Positions 62,420 through 64,000 of a stretch of DNA of 64,000 bases are shown here, piece by piece (position 1 is the first letter of the stretch; each line of letters opens with the position of its first letter). The DNA comes from Methanobrevibacter olleyae (GTDB lineage: Archaea > Methanobacteriota > Methanobacteria > Methanobacteriales > Methanobacteriaceae): NCBI GenBank assembly GCA_015063035.1, contig SUTG01000003.1, positions 1-64,000 of the forward strand, given 5' to 3'. The notes beneath the pieces are model-generated. The model was not told the DNA's origin. It ran no database searches and saw nothing but the letters and a program-made list of their open reading frames with translations. The translations under genes and the position numbers were made by a program.

Positions 62420-62774
62420 TTGATTCACCTAAAAATTTAAGCTGTTTTTAATTATTTATTATTTCTCATCATTTAAATATTTTCAAAATTGAAACTTAAT
62501 TCAATACGAAATTCATTATCTTAAAAGTTAAAATAGAAATCTATCCAATACTCAAATTCCTTATCTTAAGTTTTTTAATTGAAATCAATTCAATACTTAA
62601 ATTCCTTGTCTTAAGTTTTTTAATTGAAATCAATTCAATACTTAAATCCCTTGTCTTAAGTTTTTTAATTGAAATCAATTCAATACTTAAATCCCTTATC
62701 AAAAAATTTTAAATATCATAATCCCTTTAAATTTAAATGGAATACTATTTTTAATTGATGGGAAAGGTTTTAGA
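62420..62774. repeat. 45-bp tandem repeats upstream of YczE-like gene
   Basis: At least three clear copies, plus a diverged first one, between about 62520 and 62700. The core CTTAAGTTTTTTAATTGAAA starts at 62565, 62610 and 62655 (period 45). A ribosome-like GGGAAAGG precedes the next gene. No gene is seen. Confidence 0.85.
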
Positions 62775-63416
62775 ATGGATAAAAAATTAATTATCAGATA
62801 CATTTTACTTATTCTTGGGGTGACCATTATGTCTTTAGGCATTGCATTATCCCTTAAGTCCACCTTAGGAACTCCTCCTATATCATGCATTCCTGCTGTT
62901 CTATCCGTTGCTTTTCCTTGGACTGTAGGGGAATTCACAATACTTTTCAATGCCTTGCTTGTCATATTCCAAATGGTCCTTTTAAGAAAAATCACATTGT
63001 CACAAATAGCTCAAATGCTTGTCTGCATTCTCTTTGGCTACATGATCGATTTTAACTTAGTTGTTATTGATTTCCTCAATCCTACAAATTATATAAGTCA
63101 ATGGATCTTGCTTATAATAAGCTGTCTTGTACTTGCTTTCGGGCTTGTCATTGAAGTAAAGTCAGACATTACCATGCTTCCTGGAGATGGTGCAGTTGTG
63201 GCAATAGGTGAAGTCTTAAACAAGGATTGGGGTAAGGTCAAGCCATTTTTTGATGTTACCGTTGTAAGCATCGGTGTCATTTTAGCATTGGTATTCATAG
63301 GCCACCTTGAAGGGGTTCGTGAGGGAACCATTTTTTCAGCTGTTACAGTTGGTTTCATAATTCAATTCTACAACAGTGTTTTTGGTGAAAAGATTGATGA
63401 TTATCTAGAGGGATAA
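62775..63416 (+). CDS. YczE/DUF6198-like membrane protein
   Basis: A 213-residue protein with about five to six helices. The start ILGVTIMSLGIALSLKSTLGTPPISCIP (key residues S-L-G-I-A-L-S-x-x-x-x-x-G-T-P-P-I-S) and LPGDGAVVAIGEVLNKDWGKVKPFFDVTVV (L-P-G-D-G-x-V-x-A-I; K-x-x-F-D-V) are the pattern of YczE/DUF6198 proteins. The family is found in bacteria and methanogens and its function is unknown; transport or membrane modification is possible. GGGAAAGG lies about 14 bases upstream. Its 3' end is tandemly duplicated. Confidence 0.8.
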   Translation: MDKKLIIRYILLILGVTIMSLGIALSLKSTLGTPPISCIPAVLSVAFPWTVGEFTILFNALLVIFQMVLLRKITLSQIAQMLVCILFGYMIDFNLVVIDFLNPTNYISQWILLIISCLVLAFGLVIEVKSDITMLPGDGAVVAIGEVLNKDWGKVKPFFDVTVVSIGVILALVFIGHLEGVREGTIFSAVTVGFIIQFYNSVFGEKIDDYLEG

Positions 63417-63491
63417 TTAATATTTTTTTTAAGCATTTTTGGTGAAAAGATTGATGATTATCTAGAGGGATAATTAATATTTTTTTTTTTA
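63378..63491. repeat. 57-bp tandem duplication of the YczE-like gene 3' end
   Basis: Units 63378-63434 and 63435-63491 are nearly identical. The first encodes the final GEKIDDYLEG and stop; the second is a non-coding copy with the stop triplets preserved and a longer T-run. Confidence 0.95.
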
Positions 63492-63700
63492 AAATTTTGA
63501 TGATTTTTCTTAAGATTCATAATTTTTATATATTCGATTAAATTTCATTATTTTTCCAAAATACTTTCTCTCCGTTCTTTATTTTTTTCATTAATTTTAT
63601 TTAAATTTAAAAAATAATTATTCTAATATATAAAGTTTTTTATTTGTTTTTTTACATTAACTTTATAATAATCAAATACTATAAATATTATTGTGATATT

Positions 63701-64000
63701 ATGGTAGTTAAAATCGCTATATTAAGAAGTGGAAATATTGGTACTTCACCAATATTAGATTTATTATTAGACGAAAGAGCAGACAGACCAAACATCGACG
63801 TAAGAGTATTTGGATCTGGAGCAAAAATGAACCCTGAACAAGTCGAAGACGTTGTACCTAAGTTCAAACAATTCGACCCAGATTTCTGCATTTTCATTAG
63901 CCCAAACCCAGCAGCACCTGGTCCAGCTAAAGCAAGAGAATTATTATCTGCAGAAGATATTCCAGCTATTATCATTGGTGACGCTCCTGGTAAAGGTAAG
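63701..64000 (+). CDS. mtd: F420-dependent methylene-H4MPT dehydrogenase Mtd (5' part, runs off the window)
   Basis: The first 100 codons of Mtd, which oxidises/reduces methylene-tetrahydromethanopterin with F420 in the CO2-to-methane pathway. Recognised by VVKIAILRSGNIGTSPILDL, the ERADRPNIDVRVFGSGAKMN stretch, CIFISPNPAAPGPAKARELL (key residues S-P-N-P-A-A-P-G-P) and IPAIIIGDAPGKGK. Full length is about 275 residues, so roughly the last two thirds lie outside. The ATG at 63701 has GTGATATT just upstream, and a TATA-like CTTTATAATAA lies near 63660-63671. Codon use is strongly biased as in highly expressed genes. It is the best single marker that the organism is a methanogen. Confidence 0.96.
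   Translation, partial: MVVKIAILRSGNIGTSPILDLLLDERADRPNIDVRVFGSGAKMNPEQVEDVVPKFKQFDPDFCIFISPNPAAPGPAKARELLSAEDIPAIIIGDAPGKGK

Overview
The window looks like a chromosomal segment of a low-G+C, gut-type Methanobacteriales archaeon, most likely Methanobrevibacter. The evidence is the start of F420-dependent methylene-H4MPT dehydrogenase (mtd) at the right edge, an Orc1/Cdc6 initiator beside an ORB-bearing origin, archaeal CTP-dependent riboflavin kinase, DUF35/UPF0147/DUF63/DUF1786/DUF2162/DUF2299 proteins, F430/corrinoid genes (CbiX/CfbA-like, CfbB-like, CbiB), TrpB2, and TATA-box promoters with GGTGAT-type ribosome sites or apparently leaderless starts. No rRNA, tRNA, CRISPR array or insertion sequence was found.

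Layout. 0.1-6.9 kb: an ExbB/ExbD-like cassette (DUF2149, MotA/TolQ/ExbB, DUF2162), a Panacea-domain protein, UPF0147, HIRAN, ARPP-1-like, CbiB and DUF2299. 7.0-9.2 kb: candidate replication origin and cdc6. 9.3-17.3 kb: two pilin-like membrane proteins, DUF35, CbiX with a His-rich arm, a cytosine-deaminase-like enzyme, GNAT, ThiL and AmrS. 17.4-29.6 kb: a surface-polymer island, nearly all on the minus strand: CDP-glycerol glycerophosphotransferase, LicC-like cytidylyltransferase, two LicD plus degenerate-LicD pairs, a class V aminotransferase, a TagD-oxidoreductase fusion and GpsA. 29.6-39 kb: UbiD-type decarboxylase, tandem PurE, two family-2 glycosyltransferases, a purine permease, RibK and two EF-hand/zinc-ribbon membrane proteins. 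39-54 kb: coiled-coil protein, GatA, flavin oxidoreductase, HAD, TIM-barrel protein, a ParA operon with a ParB-tail-like partner, TrpB2 with TRP-box-like operators, DUF1786, PHP, Bro-N, DUF63 and an isopropylmalate synthase. 54-64 kb: radical-SAM HhH protein, two very small membrane ORFs, CfbB, a second ORB-bearing locus around an AbrB-like coiled-coil gene, a polymerase/glycosyltransferase pair, TIGR04076, a YczE-like membrane protein and mtd.

How the parts work together. The island contains a plausible bacterial-type route to an sn-glycerol-3-phosphate polymer inside an archaeon whose own lipids use glycerol-1-phosphate: GpsA makes G3P, the TagD domain makes CDP-glycerol, the TagB/F-like enzyme polymerises it, and LicC/LicD with the aminotransferase could add an amine-bearing phospho- or phosphono-substituent. 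CbiX and CfbB belong to tetrapyrrole synthesis for F430 and corrinoids.

Structural signals not explained by genes: (i) short tandem duplications (period about 43-58 bp) that copy the end, or in one case the start, of the adjacent gene, seen about eleven times; (ii) a post-stop hairpin element present four times with compensatory arm changes; (iii) Cdc6-box-like motifs at three separate loci; (iv) a 31-codon hydrophobic ORF with an excellent ribosome site but ATT where a start codon is expected.
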